In this document: positions 8,601 through 17,440 of the stretch, in pieces | How positions within the stretch are numbered: position 1 is the stretch's first letter | Layout of the letters: each line of letters starts with the position of its first letter | Assembly: GCA_021783275.1 (NCBI GenBank) | Contig: JAJXUA010000010.1 | Coordinates: 1 to 37,415 of the forward strand | DNA: 37,415 nucleotides | From: Pseudomonadota bacterium | GTDB taxonomy: Bacteria > Pseudomonadota > Gammaproteobacteria > Burkholderiales > Thiobacillaceae | Direction of reading: 5' to 3' | Notes under the pieces: generated by a model | The model's database searches: none | What the model was told of the DNA's origin: nothing | The model's input: only the letters and a program-made list of their open reading frames with translations | Made by a program: the position numbers and the translations under genes

Positions 8601-10367
8601 ATGAACGCTGAGTTGCAACGCCCCTCGATCGCCCTCGCCCTGCTCGGCCTGATGCTGGCGGGTTGCGTGCCGCCCAAGGCCTTCGACACCTCGCCCGGCC
8701 ACATCTCGCAACCCGCGCCCACGGCCGCGCCAGTCACCGCACCGCCCGCGCCCGTCAAGGCCGCGCCCCTGCTGAGCGCACCCCGCGCCAGCGCACCCGT
8801 GCCCACCTACACCGTCGTCGTCAACGACGTGCCGGTCAAGGAACTGCTGTTTTCCATCGCCCGCGACACCCAGTACAACATCGACCTGCACCCCGGCATC
8901 AGCGGCACGGTCTCGCTCAACGCGGTGCAGGAACCCCTGCCCGCCATCCTCGAACGCATCGCCCGGCAAGCCAACCTGCGTTACGAAATGCATGGCCGCA
9001 CCGTGTCGGTGATGCCGGACACGCCTTACGTCAAGACCTACACCGTCAACTACGTGAACGTCGCCCGCAACACCACCTCCAGCGTCGGCGTCGCCGCGCA
9101 GATCGCCAGCACCGGCGGCGGGAGCATCGGCAGCAGCGGTACCGCCAGCGAGAACAGCAGCAGCACCGGCAACTCGTCCACCACCACGGTGGCGAGCCAG
9201 TCCAACAGCGACCTGTGGACCGTGCTGGCAGACAACATCCGTACCCTGCTGGCCGGTACCCGCGCGGTCACGCAAAGCAACGAAGAACGCGCCGCACGGC
9301 TGGATGCCGAAAAGACCGCGCGCGCCGAACGCGTGTCGCAGGCCGAAGCCGCGAGCAAGGCCGGTGCGGGGGCAGCCAGCCTGTTCACCGCCGCGTTTGC
9401 CAATCAGCCGCTGGGCGACGGCAAATACGATGTCGCCGTCAACCCGGTCGCCGGGACGGTGTCGGTACTGGGGACCGCCAAGCAGCAGGAACTGGTGCAG
9501 CAGTATCTGGATCGGGTCATGCAGTCGGCGCAGCGTCAGGTTCTGATCGAAGCGACCATCGTCGAGATCACATTGAAAGACCAGTATCGGGCCGGGATCG
9601 ACTGGTCGAAAGCCCTCCAGGGTGCCACCGGCTGGAGCATCAACACGCTGGGCGGCGGCACCAACGCGCTGGCCGGAACGCTCACCCCGTTCATCCAGGC
9701 GACCTACACCCACGCCGGTGATAACGGCTTCACAGCGGCCATCGACCTGCTCGAATCCTATGGCAACGCCAAGGTGCTTTCCAGCCCGAAACTGATGGCG
9801 CTGAACAATCAGACCGCCCTGCTGAAGGTGGTGAACAACCTGGTGTATTTCACCATCACGGCCGATACCACCACGGCGGCCAACGTTGCCCAGACCACCA
9901 CGTTCACCTCAACACCGCAGACCGTGCCGGTCGGCGTCGTCATGTCGGTGCTGCCGCAGATCAACGAAAACGGCATGGTGTCGCTGACCGTGCGCCCGAC
10001 GATTTCGCGCCAGGTCGGCACCGTCGAAGACCCCAACCCCGAACTCAAGCGCGGCGATCTCGATATCAGCAACCGCATCCCCGTCATCCAGATCCGCGAA
10101 ATGGAATCCCTACTGCAAGTGCGCAGCGGGCAGACCGTGGTGCTGGGCGGTCTGATCCAGGACGACATCAACAACGCACGCGATGGCATCCCCGGCCTGT
10201 CGCGCCCCGAAGGCATCGGCGCGGTGTTCGGCCAGCACGAGCGCGTCAACAGCCAGACCGAGCTGGTGATCTTCCTGCGCCCCATCGTCGTCACCAACCC
10301 CACGCTGGAAAGCGACGAACTGCGCCAGTTCCAGCGTTTGCTGCCCAGCGCACGGAGTGCGCCGTGA
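8601..10367 (+). CDS. mshL: MshL-type outer-membrane secretin (lipoprotein)
   Basis: Secretin subunit that forms the outer-membrane channel for the pilus. The 588-aa product begins with a lipoprotein signal peptide, lipobox LAGC with the lipidated Cys at residue 22, then a Pro/Ala-rich linker. An STN/N0-type domain follows (VPVKELLFSIARDTQYNIDLHP, at about 75-150), then an N-domain with a low-complexity Ser/Thr/Asn linker (about 170-200). The secretin core ends with LLQVRSGQTVVLGGLIQD and LVIFLRPIVV. I chose the ATG at 8601, with AGGA at 8592-8595, rather than the GTG at 8598 that overlaps the mshM stop. The reading frame runs into the mshN region without a gap. Confidence 0.93.
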   Translation: MNAELQRPSIALALLGLMLAGCVPPKAFDTSPGHISQPAPTAAPVTAPPAPVKAAPLLSAPRASAPVPTYTVVVNDVPVKELLFSIARDTQYNIDLHPGISGTVSLNAVQEPLPAILERIARQANLRYEMHGRTVSVMPDTPYVKTYTVNYVNVARNTTSSVGVAAQIASTGGGSIGSSGTASENSSSTGNSSTTTVASQSNSDLWTVLADNIRTLLAGTRAVTQSNEERAARLDAEKTARAERVSQAEAASKAGAGAASLFTAAFANQPLGDGKYDVAVNPVAGTVSVLGTAKQQELVQQYLDRVMQSAQRQVLIEATIVEITLKDQYRAGIDWSKALQGATGWSINTLGGGTNALAGTLTPFIQATYTHAGDNGFTAAIDLLESYGNAKVLSSPKLMALNNQTALLKVVNNLVYFTITADTTTAANVAQTTTFTSTPQTVPVGVVMSVLPQINENGMVSLTVRPTISRQVGTVEDPNPELKRGDLDISNRIPVIQIREMESLLQVRSGQTVVLGGLIQDDINNARDGIPGLSRPEGIGAVFGQHERVNSQTELVIFLRPIVVTNPTLESDELRQFQRLLPSARSAP

Positions 10368-10392
10368 TGCAGCCCGGCATGCGGAGCACCCC

Positions 10393-11511
10393 TTGAGTCT
10401 GCTGCTCAAAGCGCTGAAGCAGGCCGAAACCGCCAACGCGACCAAACCTGCTGCGGGCTCGCCTGGCGCGCTCGAACTCGAACCGCTCACCGAAACCGGC
10501 ATCGACGACGTCAGCGAGTGGACTGCGCCGCCCCCTTTGGCCTACGGCGGAACGCCGGAGACCCCGCCGCGCTCGCCCCGCTTCCGCCTGCCCCGGCTTT
10601 CGCTGGTACCGCTCACGGCGCTGATTGCCGCGCTGGTGGCCGCAGGCTATGGCATGTATCTTTATTTCGCGCTGCAACCGCCCGCACCGCCCCCCGCAGT
10701 CGCCAGTACGCCGTCGTTGCCTGCGGCATCGGCCCCCACTGTTGTGGTGGTGCCCTCGCCCGCGCCAGCGGATCTTCCGTATGCTGAATCCCAATCCGTC
10801 GCGGTACTGTCCGACGATTTGCCTCCCGATCTGGGCGACGCCGCAGCCACTGCGTCGCTGACCACAGATGCACCCGCCCTGCCTGAACCCGCCCGCCGCA
10901 CGCGCACGCCGACAGCCACGCCCGCCAGTGCCCCCCAGTTCCAGCCCGACGTCAACCCGGCACTGCTGGATCGCGCCTATCTCGCCTACCAGCGCGGCGC
11001 GCTCAACGAAGCGCAGGCGCTCTATACCCAGGCTGCCGCACGCGACGGCAATGTCGATGCCCTGCTCGGGCTCGCCGCGATTGCCAGCCTGCAGAACCGC
11101 GACGACGACGCGCAGCGCCATTACCGCGACGTGCTCGACCTCGATCCGCGCAACGCAACCGCGCAGGCCGCACTGCTCGACCTGCTCGGCACGTCCGACA
11201 GCCAGGCCGGAGAAAGTCGCCTCAAGCTCCTGATCGAACGCGACCCCAGCCCACAGCTATATCAGGCGCTGGGCAACCTGTACGCTGACCAGAAACGCTG
11301 GAACGATGCGCAGGTCGCCTACTTTGAAGCGTATCGCGGCGCGCCCGACAACGCCGATTACGCCTACAACCTCGCGGTCAGCCTCGACCAGCTCCAGCAA
11401 TATCCCGCCGCGCTGACGTATTACGAGCGTGCCCTGGCCGCAGGCGGCACGCATCGCTTCGACCGCACCCAGGCGGGTACGCGGGTGCAGCAGCTGAAAT
11501 CACTGCGATGA
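10393..11511 (+). CDS. MshN-like TPR protein of the pilus assembly machine
   Basis: A 372-aa bitopic protein. The N-terminus MSLLLKALKQAE is the usual opening of MshN/GspB-like proteins, so I take the TTG at 10393 as the start; GCGGAG lies 6 nt upstream. The track starts at a GTG (10357) that overlaps the end of mshL. One transmembrane helix (LVPLTALIAALVAAGYGMYL) lies near residues 70-90, followed by a long Pro/Ala-rich region. TPR-like repeats fill the last roughly 180 residues (ALLDRAYLAYQRGALNEAQALYTQAA and similar). Family and position between mshL and mshE indicate an MshN role, possibly bridging the inner-membrane platform and the secretin. Its TGA stop is also the first part of the TGAAAACC end of palindromic element A. 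Confidence 0.8.
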   Translation: MSLLLKALKQAETANATKPAAGSPGALELEPLTETGIDDVSEWTAPPPLAYGGTPETPPRSPRFRLPRLSLVPLTALIAALVAAGYGMYLYFALQPPAPPPAVASTPSLPAASAPTVVVVPSPAPADLPYAESQSVAVLSDDLPPDLGDAAATASLTTDAPALPEPARRTRTPTATPASAPQFQPDVNPALLDRAYLAYQRGALNEAQALYTQAAARDGNVDALLGLAAIASLQNRDDDAQRHYRDVLDLDPRNATAQAALLDLLGTSDSQAGESRLKLLIERDPSPQLYQALGNLYADQKRWNDAQVAYFEAYRGAPDNADYAYNLAVSLDQLQQYPAALTYYERALAAGGTHRFDRTQAGTRVQQLKSLR

Positions 11512-11604
11512 AAACCGCGCACCACAGAGACACGGAGACACAGAGAAAACCCACCCGATCAGGATTTTCTCCCTGCCTCTGTGCCTCTGTGGTTAAGGGT
11601 TTTT
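11511..11604 (+). repeat. CACAGAG palindromic element, copy A (mshN-mshE gap)
   Basis: The left arm runs AAAACC then ACCACAGAGACACGGAG to 11549; the right arm starts TTTTCTCC at 11565 and runs CTCTGTGGT, then GGTTTTT. The arms are near-perfect inverted repeats, about 29 bp in the core plus the outer AAAACC/GGTTTT, separated by an unrelated 15-nt core. The element begins inside the mshN stop codon and ends 5 nt before the mshE ATG, so it fills the whole intergenic gap. If transcribed it would fold into a long hairpin. The right end provides AAGGG ahead of mshE. Confidence 0.92.
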
Positions 11605-11609
11605 AACCC

Positions 11610-13304
11610 ATGGAACGCCGCAAGAAACTCCGCATGGGTGAAACCCTGGTCTCGCAGGGACTCATCACCGTCGATCAGCTGCGTATCGGCCTGACCGAAC
11701 AGAAAACCAGCGGCCTGCCCATCGGCCGCCAGCTGGTGGCGCTGGGATTCATGACCGAGGCGGTGCTGCGCGACCAGCTCGCCAATGCCCTGGGCAGTCA
11801 GGGCATCGACCTCGCGCAGGTTGTCGCCGACCCCGAAGCCCTGCAACTCGTGCCCGAGGAATTTGCGCGCCGCCATCACCTGCTACCGATTGCGCACGAC
11901 GCCGCGCAGAATCTGCTCACACTCGCCGCCACCGATATGTTCAACGTGGTCGCGCTCGATCAGCTCAAAGCCGCGCTGGGCGGACAGATCGAGATCAGCA
12001 CCCAGCTCGCGGGCGAAGCGCAGTTGCTGGAGTGCATCGACAAGTTTTACGGCTTCGATCTGTCGCTCGACGGCATCCTGCGCGAAATCGAAACCGGCGA
12101 AGTCGATTACGCCAGCCTCAATCCCGAAACCGAGGAATACACCCAGCCGGTGGTGCGGCTGGTCGGCGCGCTGCTCACCGACGCGGTCAAGCGCGAGTCG
12201 TCCGACATCCACTTCGAACCCGAACACGCCTTCCTGCGAATTCGCTACCGGGTCGACGGCGTGCTGGAACAGATCCGCAGCCTGCACAAAACCTACTGGC
12301 CCGGCATCCTGGTGCGCCTGAAAGTGCTGTCGGGCATGAACATCGCCGAGACGCGCGCGCCGCAGGATGGCCGCATGTCGCTGACACTGAACGGCCGCCC
12401 GATCGATTTTCGTGTATCGAGCCAGCCTGGCATCCACGGCGAAAACCTGGTGCTGCGCATCCTCGACCGCGAAAAATCCATCATGCCGCTGGAGCAGATG
12501 GGCTTCACTACCGACGCGCTGCGCGAACTGCAACTGATGATGGCGCGCCCCGAAGGCATCCTCGTCGTCACCGGGCCGACGGGCTCCGGCAAAACCACCA
12601 CGCTGTACTCGATGCTCTCGCATCTGAACAACGAGACGGTCAACATCATGACGCTGGAAGACCCGGTCGAATACCCGGTCACGCTCATGCGCCAGAGCTC
12701 GGTCAACGAAACGCTCAAGCTCGACTTCGCCAACGGCATCCGCTCGATCATGCGCCAGGACCCGGACATCATCCTGGTCGGCGAAATCCGCGACAAGGAC
12801 ACCGCCGAAATGGCCTTCCGCGCGGCGATGACCGGCCATCAGGTGTTCACCACGCTCCACACGAATTCCGCGCTCGGCGTGTTTCCGCGCCTGATGGACA
12901 TCGGCATCCAGCCCGGCATCCTCTCGGGCAACATCATCGGCGTCGTCGCCCAGCGCCTGGTGCGCAAGCTCTGCCCGCATTGCCGCGAGGCCTATGCCCC
13001 GGACGAGGACGAGGCGCGCATCCTCGGCTGGCAAACCGGCGACGCGCCCGTCTACCGCGCCGTCGGTTGCCCCGCGTGCAGCCACAAAGGCTATCGCGGC
13101 CGCCTCGCGCTGATCGAACTGCTGCGCATGGACCCCCGGCTCGACGAGCTCGTCGCCAACCATGCGCCGCTGCACGACATCCGCCGCACCGCCTTCGAAC
13201 TCGGCTACCGCCCGCTCGCAGAGGATGGGGTTGCCCGGGTGAAAGACGGCATCACCTCGCTGGCGGAAGTGGCGCGGGTGGTGGATTTGACGGGGCGGGT
13301 CTAG
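11610..13304 (+). CDS. mshE: MshE pilus-extension ATPase with c-di-GMP-binding MshEN domain
   Basis: Cytoplasmic hexameric GspE-family ATPase that powers pilus extension, 564 aa. The N-terminus fits the tandem 24-residue c-di-GMP motif described for MshEN domains: [17 protein letters not shown]...Q from Arg8, then a second copy starting [20 protein letters not shown]. The ATPase core has Walker [11 protein letters not shown] near residue 322, an Asp-box region, Walker B ILVGEIRD and the His box TTLHTN. A C-terminal zinc site is formed by CPHC and CPAC near residues 454-490. The ATG is preceded by the right arm of element A, whose GGGTTTTTAACCC is itself a small palindrome. Activity is expected to depend on c-di-GMP; that is from family knowledge. 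Confidence 0.95.
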   Translation: MERRKKLRMGETLVSQGLITVDQLRIGLTEQKTSGLPIGRQLVALGFMTEAVLRDQLANALGSQGIDLAQVVADPEALQLVPEEFARRHHLLPIAHDAAQNLLTLAATDMFNVVALDQLKAALGGQIEISTQLAGEAQLLECIDKFYGFDLSLDGILREIETGEVDYASLNPETEEYTQPVVRLVGALLTDAVKRESSDIHFEPEHAFLRIRYRVDGVLEQIRSLHKTYWPGILVRLKVLSGMNIAETRAPQDGRMSLTLNGRPIDFRVSSQPGIHGENLVLRILDREKSIMPLEQMGFTTDALRELQLMMARPEGILVVTGPTGSGKTTTLYSMLSHLNNETVNIMTLEDPVEYPVTLMRQSSVNETLKLDFANGIRSIMRQDPDIILVGEIRDKDTAEMAFRAAMTGHQVFTTLHTNSALGVFPRLMDIGIQPGILSGNIIGVVAQRLVRKLCPHCREAYAPDEDEARILGWQTGDAPVYRAVGCPACSHKGYRGRLALIELLRMDPRLDELVANHAPLHDIRRTAFELGYRPLAEDGVARVKDGITSLAEVARVVDLTGRV

Positions 13305-13306
13305 CG

Positions 13307-13714
13307 ATGAATACAGAAACCCTTCACCACAGAGACACAGAGACACAGAGAAATGCGTTGACCGACAGGGTCATCGGCGCAGCGATCGAGGTTCATCGTG
13401 CGCTCGGACCAGGACTGCTCGAGTCTGCCTATGAAACCTGCCTTTGCCATGAACTCGGGCTTCGACAGATTCACTTTCAGCGGCAGCTGGAACTGCCGGT
13501 TGTTTACAAGGAAATGCCACTCGACGCCGGTTATCGGCTCGATATCGTCGTGGAAAAACAACTGGTGCTCGAACTCAAAGCCGTAGAGAAACTCCAGCCA
13601 GTACATGAAGCACAATTGCTGACCTATCTGAAATTGTCCCAACTGCGCACCGGATTGTTGCTCAATTTCAATGTGCCCGTGATGAAAAGCGGTATCAGGA
13701 GAATCTCTTTATGA
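13307..13714 (+). CDS. GxxExxY protein (PD-(D/E)XK fold) carried inside a palindromic element
   Basis: A 135-aa protein of the GxxExxY (PDDEXK_3) family. The signature GLLESAY is at residues 36-42. The nuclease-type residues Asp79 and Glu89-Leu-Lys91 (LVLELKAVE) and the motif QLLTY (Q103, Y107) match the RecB/Cas4-like QxxxY pattern, so the putative active site is intact. The biochemical activity of this family is not established to my knowledge. The ATG at 13307 lies 2 nt after the mshE stop; residues 4-15 ([12 protein letters not shown]) are a translation of the left arm of the element, and the family domain begins only at about residue 18. A TTG at 13358, just inside the arm, is an alternative start. 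The ORF lies between two inverted arms, in the middle of the pilus operon. Confidence 0.88.
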   Translation: MNTETLHHRDTETQRNALTDRVIGAAIEVHRALGPGLLESAYETCLCHELGLRQIHFQRQLELPVVYKEMPLDAGYRLDIVVEKQLVLELKAVEKLQPVHEAQLLTYLKLSQLRTGLLLNFNVPVMKSGIRRISL

Positions 13715-13779
13715 TTTCCCGGAAACCAGCGCGTTCAGGTCATTCTCTGTGTCTCTGTGCCTCTGTGGTGAGCGGTTTC
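13316..13779 (+). repeat. CACAGAG palindromic element, copy B (carries GxxExxY gene)
   Basis: The left arm is 13316-13353 (GAAACCCTTCACCACAGAG and on) and the right arm is 13743-13779 (TTCTCTGTGTCTCTGTGCC to GAGCGGTTTC). The arms are imperfect inverted repeats of each other and belong to the same family as the ORF-less copies, but here about 390 bp of GxxExxY coding sequence separate them. No convincing target-site duplication is visible outside the arms. This is the only long copy in the window and is the candidate complete form. Confidence 0.9.
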
Positions 13780-13812
13780 ATTCTCCGCGTACGTCACTGC
13801 GGATAACAACCC

Positions 13813-15018
13813 ATGCCTTTCTTCGACTACCGCGCCATCGACCAGACCGGACGCTCCGCGCGCGGCACGCTGTCCGCGACCAACGACGTCGATCTCGAAC
13901 TGCGTCTGAAGCGCATGGGGCTCGACCTCATCACGCTGTCGGAGCTGTCACGGCAATATGCGCCGAGCGGGCGCGAGCGGGTGACGCGGCGCGATCTGGT
14001 GACTTTCTGCATCCACATGCGCTACATCACGCGCGCCGGGATTCCGCTGCTGGAAGGCTTGCGCGACCTGCGCGACACCATGGACAAGCGCGGCTTCCGC
14101 GATGTGCTGACGGCGCTGCTGGAAGACCTGGAAGGCGGGAAGGTGCTGTCGCAGGCGCTGGCCGCGCACCCCGCTGTGTTCGGTGCGGTGTTCGTGCACA
14201 GCATCAAGGCAGGCGAGCAGACCGGACTGCTCGACGCGGTGTTCGACCGGCTCGCCGAATCGCTCAAATGGCAGGAAGAAGTCGCCACCAAAACCAAGCG
14301 GCTGATGATCTATCCCGCGCTGGTGCTGGCGGTGGTCGGCGTGGCCATTTTGTTCCTGCTGATCTACCTGGTGCCGCAGGTGCTCACGCTGGTGGAAACC
14401 ATGGGCGTGGCGCTGCCGTGGCCGACGCTGGTGCTGATGGCGATTTCCAACGCGCTGCGGTCTTACTGGATCGTCGGCCTGGTGCTGTTCGTGCTGCTGG
14501 TGACCGTGCTGCCGTGGTGGATACGCAAGACCGAATCGGGGCAGGCCTGGTGGGATCGCGCGCAACTGCGCCTGCCGATCATCGGCCCGATCATGCAGAA
14601 GATCGTGCTGTCGCGCTTCGCCAATACGCTGTCGATGATGTATCGCTCGGGCGTCACCGTGCTCGATGCCTTGAAAGCGGGCGAGATGGTCGCCGGCAAC
14701 CGTGTCATCGCCGGCGGCATCCGTCGCGCCGCGCAGCAGATCGCCGACGGTCGCGGCCTGTCCGAAAGCTTCCAGTCGATGGCGCTGTTTCCGCCGCTGG
14801 TGATCCGTATGCTGCGTGTCGGTGAAACCACCGGCGCGCTCGACGAAGCGCTCGACAACGTAACGTTTTTCTATAACCGCGAAGTGCTCGATTCCATCGA
14901 AAACGGCCTGCGTGTGCTGGAACCGATGCTCACCGCCATCCTCGGCCTACTGCTCGGCGGCATCCTGGTGTCGGTGCTGCTGCCGATTTACGACCTGATC
15001 GGGAATCTGCCGCTGTGA
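13813..15018 (+). CDS. mshG: MshG, inner-membrane platform protein (GspF family)
   Basis: A 401-aa polytopic protein of the GspF/PilC family, the inner-membrane platform that couples the MshE motor to pilin assembly. The N-terminus MPFFDYRAIDQTGRSARGTL is typical. Two T2SSF repeats are visible, each with a GIPLLEGL- or VTVLDAL-type turn and FAANTL-like segments (here FANTLSMMY). Transmembrane helices lie near residues 170-195, 205-235 and 375-398. The ATG at 13813 follows GGATAACAACCC, a weak Shine-Dalgarno. The 3' end (IGNLPL) has been copied into the adjacent repeat block at 15138. Confidence 0.95.
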   Translation: MPFFDYRAIDQTGRSARGTLSATNDVDLELRLKRMGLDLITLSELSRQYAPSGRERVTRRDLVTFCIHMRYITRAGIPLLEGLRDLRDTMDKRGFRDVLTALLEDLEGGKVLSQALAAHPAVFGAVFVHSIKAGEQTGLLDAVFDRLAESLKWQEEVATKTKRLMIYPALVLAVVGVAILFLLIYLVPQVLTLVETMGVALPWPTLVLMAISNALRSYWIVGLVLFVLLVTVLPWWIRKTESGQAWWDRAQLRLPIIGPIMQKIVLSRFANTLSMMYRSGVTVLDALKAGEMVAGNRVIAGGIRRAAQQIADGRGLSESFQSMALFPPLVIRMLRVGETTGALDEALDNVTFFYNREVLDSIENGLRVLEPMLTAILGLLLGGILVSVLLPIYDLIGNLPL

Positions 15019-15275
15019 TGTCAGCCTGTGCACAAAACCACTCACCACAGAGGCACAGAGGCACTGAGAAAAGCCTTGCCGGAACCGCGCCCTATTGTGG
15101 TCAAAACTCGATAGGGTTTTCTCCCCGTCTCCGTGCCCGGGAACCTGCCGCTGCGATGTCAACCTGCGCACAAAACCACTCACCACAGAGACACAGAAGC
15201 ACTGAGAAAAGCCTTGCCGGAACCGCGCCCTATTGTGGTCAAAACTCGATAGGGTTTTCTCCCCGTCTCTGTGCC
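15000..15275 (+). repeat. Tandem duplication, two 138-bp units (mshG tail plus element)
   Basis: Units 15000-15137 and 15138-15275 align end to end with only scattered substitutions. Each unit starts with the last codons of mshG (CGGGAATCTGCCGCTG against CGGGAACCTGCCGCTG) and continues through the left arm and core of a CACAGAG element. The first unit lost the final part of its right arm at the junction. The alignment of AAAACC, the core and the TTTTCTCCCCGTCT segment gives a constant offset of 138 bp. Confidence 0.93.
15034..15137 (+). repeat. CACAGAG palindromic element, copy C (right arm truncated)
   Basis: The left arm begins AAAACCACTCACCACAGAGG, 16 nt after the mshG stop. The core contains CCTATTGTGG...CGATAGGG, a small inner inverted repeat. 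The right arm stops after CCCCGTCTCCGTGCC, where the second duplicated unit begins. The 15015-15305 ORF in the track is only a translation of this repeat block. Confidence 0.88.
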
Positions 15276-15293
15276 TCTGTGGTGAATGGTTTT
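15172..15293 (+). repeat. CACAGAG palindromic element, copy D (mshG-mshI gap)
   Basis: A complete copy of 122 bp from AAAACCACTCACC to GGTGAATGGTTTT, with the same core as copy C. It ends 8 nt before the ATG of the MshI-like gene. Arms: 15172-15211 and 15254-15293. Confidence 0.92.
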
Positions 15294-15301
15294 ATCCAAT
15301 C

Positions 15302-16783
15302 ATGATGTTCGCCCACCGCCTCCTCTTGCTCGCCACCCCACGCCAGATCGGCGTGCTCGACTGGCGTCCGGGTCATCTGCACTGGCTGGGGGAATTCAGC
15401 ACCAGCGCCGAGGGCATCGCGGGTTTCCGCCAGGTGGTGCTGCGCCACCGGCATTTGCCCGCGCTGGTGGTGGCCGATACGGTGGACGAGGATTACCGCA
15501 GCGAAATCCTGCCGCATGTGCAGGGCCGCGCACGCGACGCCCTGCTCACCCGCAAGCTGAAACAGGTGTTCCGCAACGCCCGCTTCACCGGGGCCTGGCG
15601 GCAGGCGCGCGAACACACCGGGCGGCGCGACGACCGCTATCTGCTCGCCGCGATGACCGATGCCGAATGGCTGATGCCCTGGATCAGCGTGCTGCTGCAG
15701 GAAAACGCGCCGCTCATCGGCGTCACCCCGCTCGCCATGGCCAGCCAGTATCTGCTGCCGCGCCTGCACGTGAGCGAACCGCATGTGCTGCTGGCGTGCC
15801 GCTTCAACAACGGCCTGCGCCTGTCGTATTACCAGGACGGCCAGCTGCGTTTTTCGCGCCTGATCGGGTCGGATACGCCCACCCAGTTCAGCGGCAACGC
15901 GGCCGAAGAAATCGCCAAGACCCAGCTCTATCTCACCGGCCAGCGCATCCTGCCGCGCGAGGCCCGACTGCATGTACTGCTGCTCGACCCCGCCGGTCGG
16001 CTCGACAGCGCACAGGCGCAGCTCAACGCCGATCCCGCATTCAGTACGCGGCTGGTGGATATGGTCAGCCTCGCGCGATCGCTGCATATCCCCGAAGACT
16101 TTCTCGCCACCACGCCCGACATGGCGATGCTGGCGGCTGTCGGCGGCGAAACACCGTCGCTTAATCTGGCCCCCGCCGACCTGCTGAAACGGCATCTCGA
16201 ATTCCAGTGGCGGCGCGGCCTGCATCTCGCCGCCGCCAGCGTCGCCGTGGTCGGCATTGCTGGCAGCGTCGCCTACAGCCTGCACGCCCAGGCGTTGCGC
16301 GACGAGGCACGCGTGATCCAGACCCAGAGCTTGCGCGCCGACCAGCAGCACCGTGCCATCGTGAGCCGCTTTCCTGCGCTGGCAACGCGCCCCGATCAGC
16401 TTGGCCAGACCCTCACCCTCGCCACGCGCCTCAACGCCGCGCCACTCGACATCGCGGCCCTGTTTGTGCCGCTGGGCCAGGCGCTGTCGGCGCATCCCGA
16501 CGTGGTGTTAAAGCAGGTCGCCTTCAACGACCTGGGCCAGGGCAGCGCCAGCCTGCGCATCGACGCCCACCTCGCCCGTTTCGACGGCAACTACCGCGCC
16601 GCGATGGCGCGCATCGACCGCTTCGCTGCGCGGCTCGCCTCCACCCCCGGCGTCACCGGCGTCGAGCGCCTCGACAATCCGGTGAACACCGCCCCCACCG
16701 CCACGCTCACCGGCACCACCACCGGCGAAACCTCGCCCGACGAAACCCGCTTCAGTCTCAGCGTGCAGGTGCGCCCGTCATGA
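15302..16783 (+). CDS. MshI-like pilus biogenesis protein (PilM/PilN-like)
   Basis: A 493-aa protein with a cytoplasmic N-terminal part of about 300 residues of PilM/GspL-like character (QIGVLDWRPGHLHWLGEF near the start, GLRLSYYQDGQLRFSRLIG). One transmembrane helix follows near residues 308-328 (LHLAAASVAVVGIAGSVAYSL), then a coiled-coil and a periplasmic C-terminal domain as in PilN. The track starts at an upstream codon inside the repeat; I use the ATG at 15302 (ATGATG), giving MMFAHRLLLLATPRQIG. No strong Shine-Dalgarno is visible apart from the repeat end GGTGAATGG. MshI is assigned from domain layout and position between mshG and the MshJ-like gene. Confidence 0.78.
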   Translation: MMFAHRLLLLATPRQIGVLDWRPGHLHWLGEFSTSAEGIAGFRQVVLRHRHLPALVVADTVDEDYRSEILPHVQGRARDALLTRKLKQVFRNARFTGAWRQAREHTGRRDDRYLLAAMTDAEWLMPWISVLLQENAPLIGVTPLAMASQYLLPRLHVSEPHVLLACRFNNGLRLSYYQDGQLRFSRLIGSDTPTQFSGNAAEEIAKTQLYLTGQRILPREARLHVLLLDPAGRLDSAQAQLNADPAFSTRLVDMVSLARSLHIPEDFLATTPDMAMLAAVGGETPSLNLAPADLLKRHLEFQWRRGLHLAAASVAVVGIAGSVAYSLHAQALRDEARVIQTQSLRADQQHRAIVSRFPALATRPDQLGQTLTLATRLNAAPLDIAALFVPLGQALSAHPDVVLKQVAFNDLGQGSASLRIDAHLARFDGNYRAAMARIDRFAARLASTPGVTGVERLDNPVNTAPTATLTGTTTGETSPDETRFSLSVQVRPS

Positions 16784-17373
16784 TGCGCCCGCCCATCGCC
16801 TCGCTCAAAACCGCACTCGCGCTGCTGCTCGCCGCGCTGCTGCTGAGCGCCGCCGGGCTGCTGTGGAGTCGCGGCGAAGCGCAGACGGCGCAACAGGCCC
16901 TGGACACCCAGCAAGCCACCCTGCGCGCCGCCCAGGGCCGGCAACAGCAGGGCGAATCCGAAGCCCGTCTGATCCGCCAGCACCTCGACGCCTATCAAAG
17001 CCTGGCGGCACGCGGCTTCATCGGCGCGGAAAACCGCCTCGCCTGGATCGAGGCCGTGCAGCTCGCCAACCGCGACGCGCGCCTGTATGGCCTGACCTAC
17101 ACTCTGTCACCGCGCGCCGCAGCCACCGCCGATTTATCTGGCGGCCTGCCTTTGCAGCAAACCCGCATGACCGTGAAACTGCCGCTGCTGGTGGAAACCG
17201 ACCTGCCGCGCTTTCTCGCCGCCGTTCGCGCCCGCGCGCCTGGCATCTTCCGCGTCGCCAGTTGTCAAGTGCAGCGCGTGTCCGACGTCCGCACCCAGGC
17301 GCTCGACCGTCCCGAACTCGATGCTGAATGCGAACTGCTGTGGTTCACCATTGCGACTGGGGAGGGATCGTGA
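16780..17373 (+). CDS. MshJ-like (GspM/PilO-type) pilus assembly protein
   Basis: A 197-aa bitopic inner-membrane protein. A transmembrane helix lies at about residues 9-28 (ALALLLAALLLSAAGLLW), followed by a Gln/Ala-rich coiled coil (about 30-75) and a small periplasmic ferredoxin-like domain with TVKLPLLVETDLPRFLAAV. This is the usual GspM/PilO/MshJ layout. The start ATG at 16780 overlaps the stop of the MshI-like gene (ATGA), so the two are translationally coupled. The stop TGA at 17371 runs directly into an AAAACC repeat arm. The track ORF starts far upstream in another gene's frame and is not the real start. Confidence 0.78.
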   Translation: MMRPPIASLKTALALLLAALLLSAAGLLWSRGEAQTAQQALDTQQATLRAAQGRQQQGESEARLIRQHLDAYQSLAARGFIGAENRLAWIEAVQLANRDARLYGLTYTLSPRAAATADLSGGLPLQQTRMTVKLPLLVETDLPRFLAAVRARAPGIFRVASCQVQRVSDVRTQALDRPELDAECELLWFTIATGEGS

Positions 17374-17412
17374 AAACCTGTTCACCACAGAGACACAGAG
17401 ACGGGGAGAAAA
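17373..17412 (+). repeat. CACAGAG element, solitary left arm (copy E1)
   Basis: AAAACCTGTTCACCACAGAG through GACGGGGAGAAAA, starting at the last base of the MshJ-like stop codon. No matching right arm lies close by; the next right arm is at 17800, beyond a second left arm. The GACGGGGAG portion resembles the reverse complement of right arms in copies C, D, F and G, so this arm may be in the opposite orientation. Confidence 0.85.
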
Positions 17413-17440
17413 GCAGGGGTACGTCTATCCATCCTGATTT

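Noticed and set aside
12032-13306. Upstream part of the 560-aa track ORF ending at 13714
   Set aside because: Only the last 135 codons are the GxxExxY gene; the earlier part is an Arg/His/Pro-rich shadow of mshE in another frame.
13316-13779. Target-site duplication around the GxxExxY element
   Set aside because: The bases outside the two arms (ATACA and ATTCT) do not match convincingly; no duplication can be claimed.
15015-15305. 96-aa ORF between mshG and mshI
   Set aside because: It is a translation of the tandem CACAGAG repeat units (QRHRGTE twice); no start signal or family feature.
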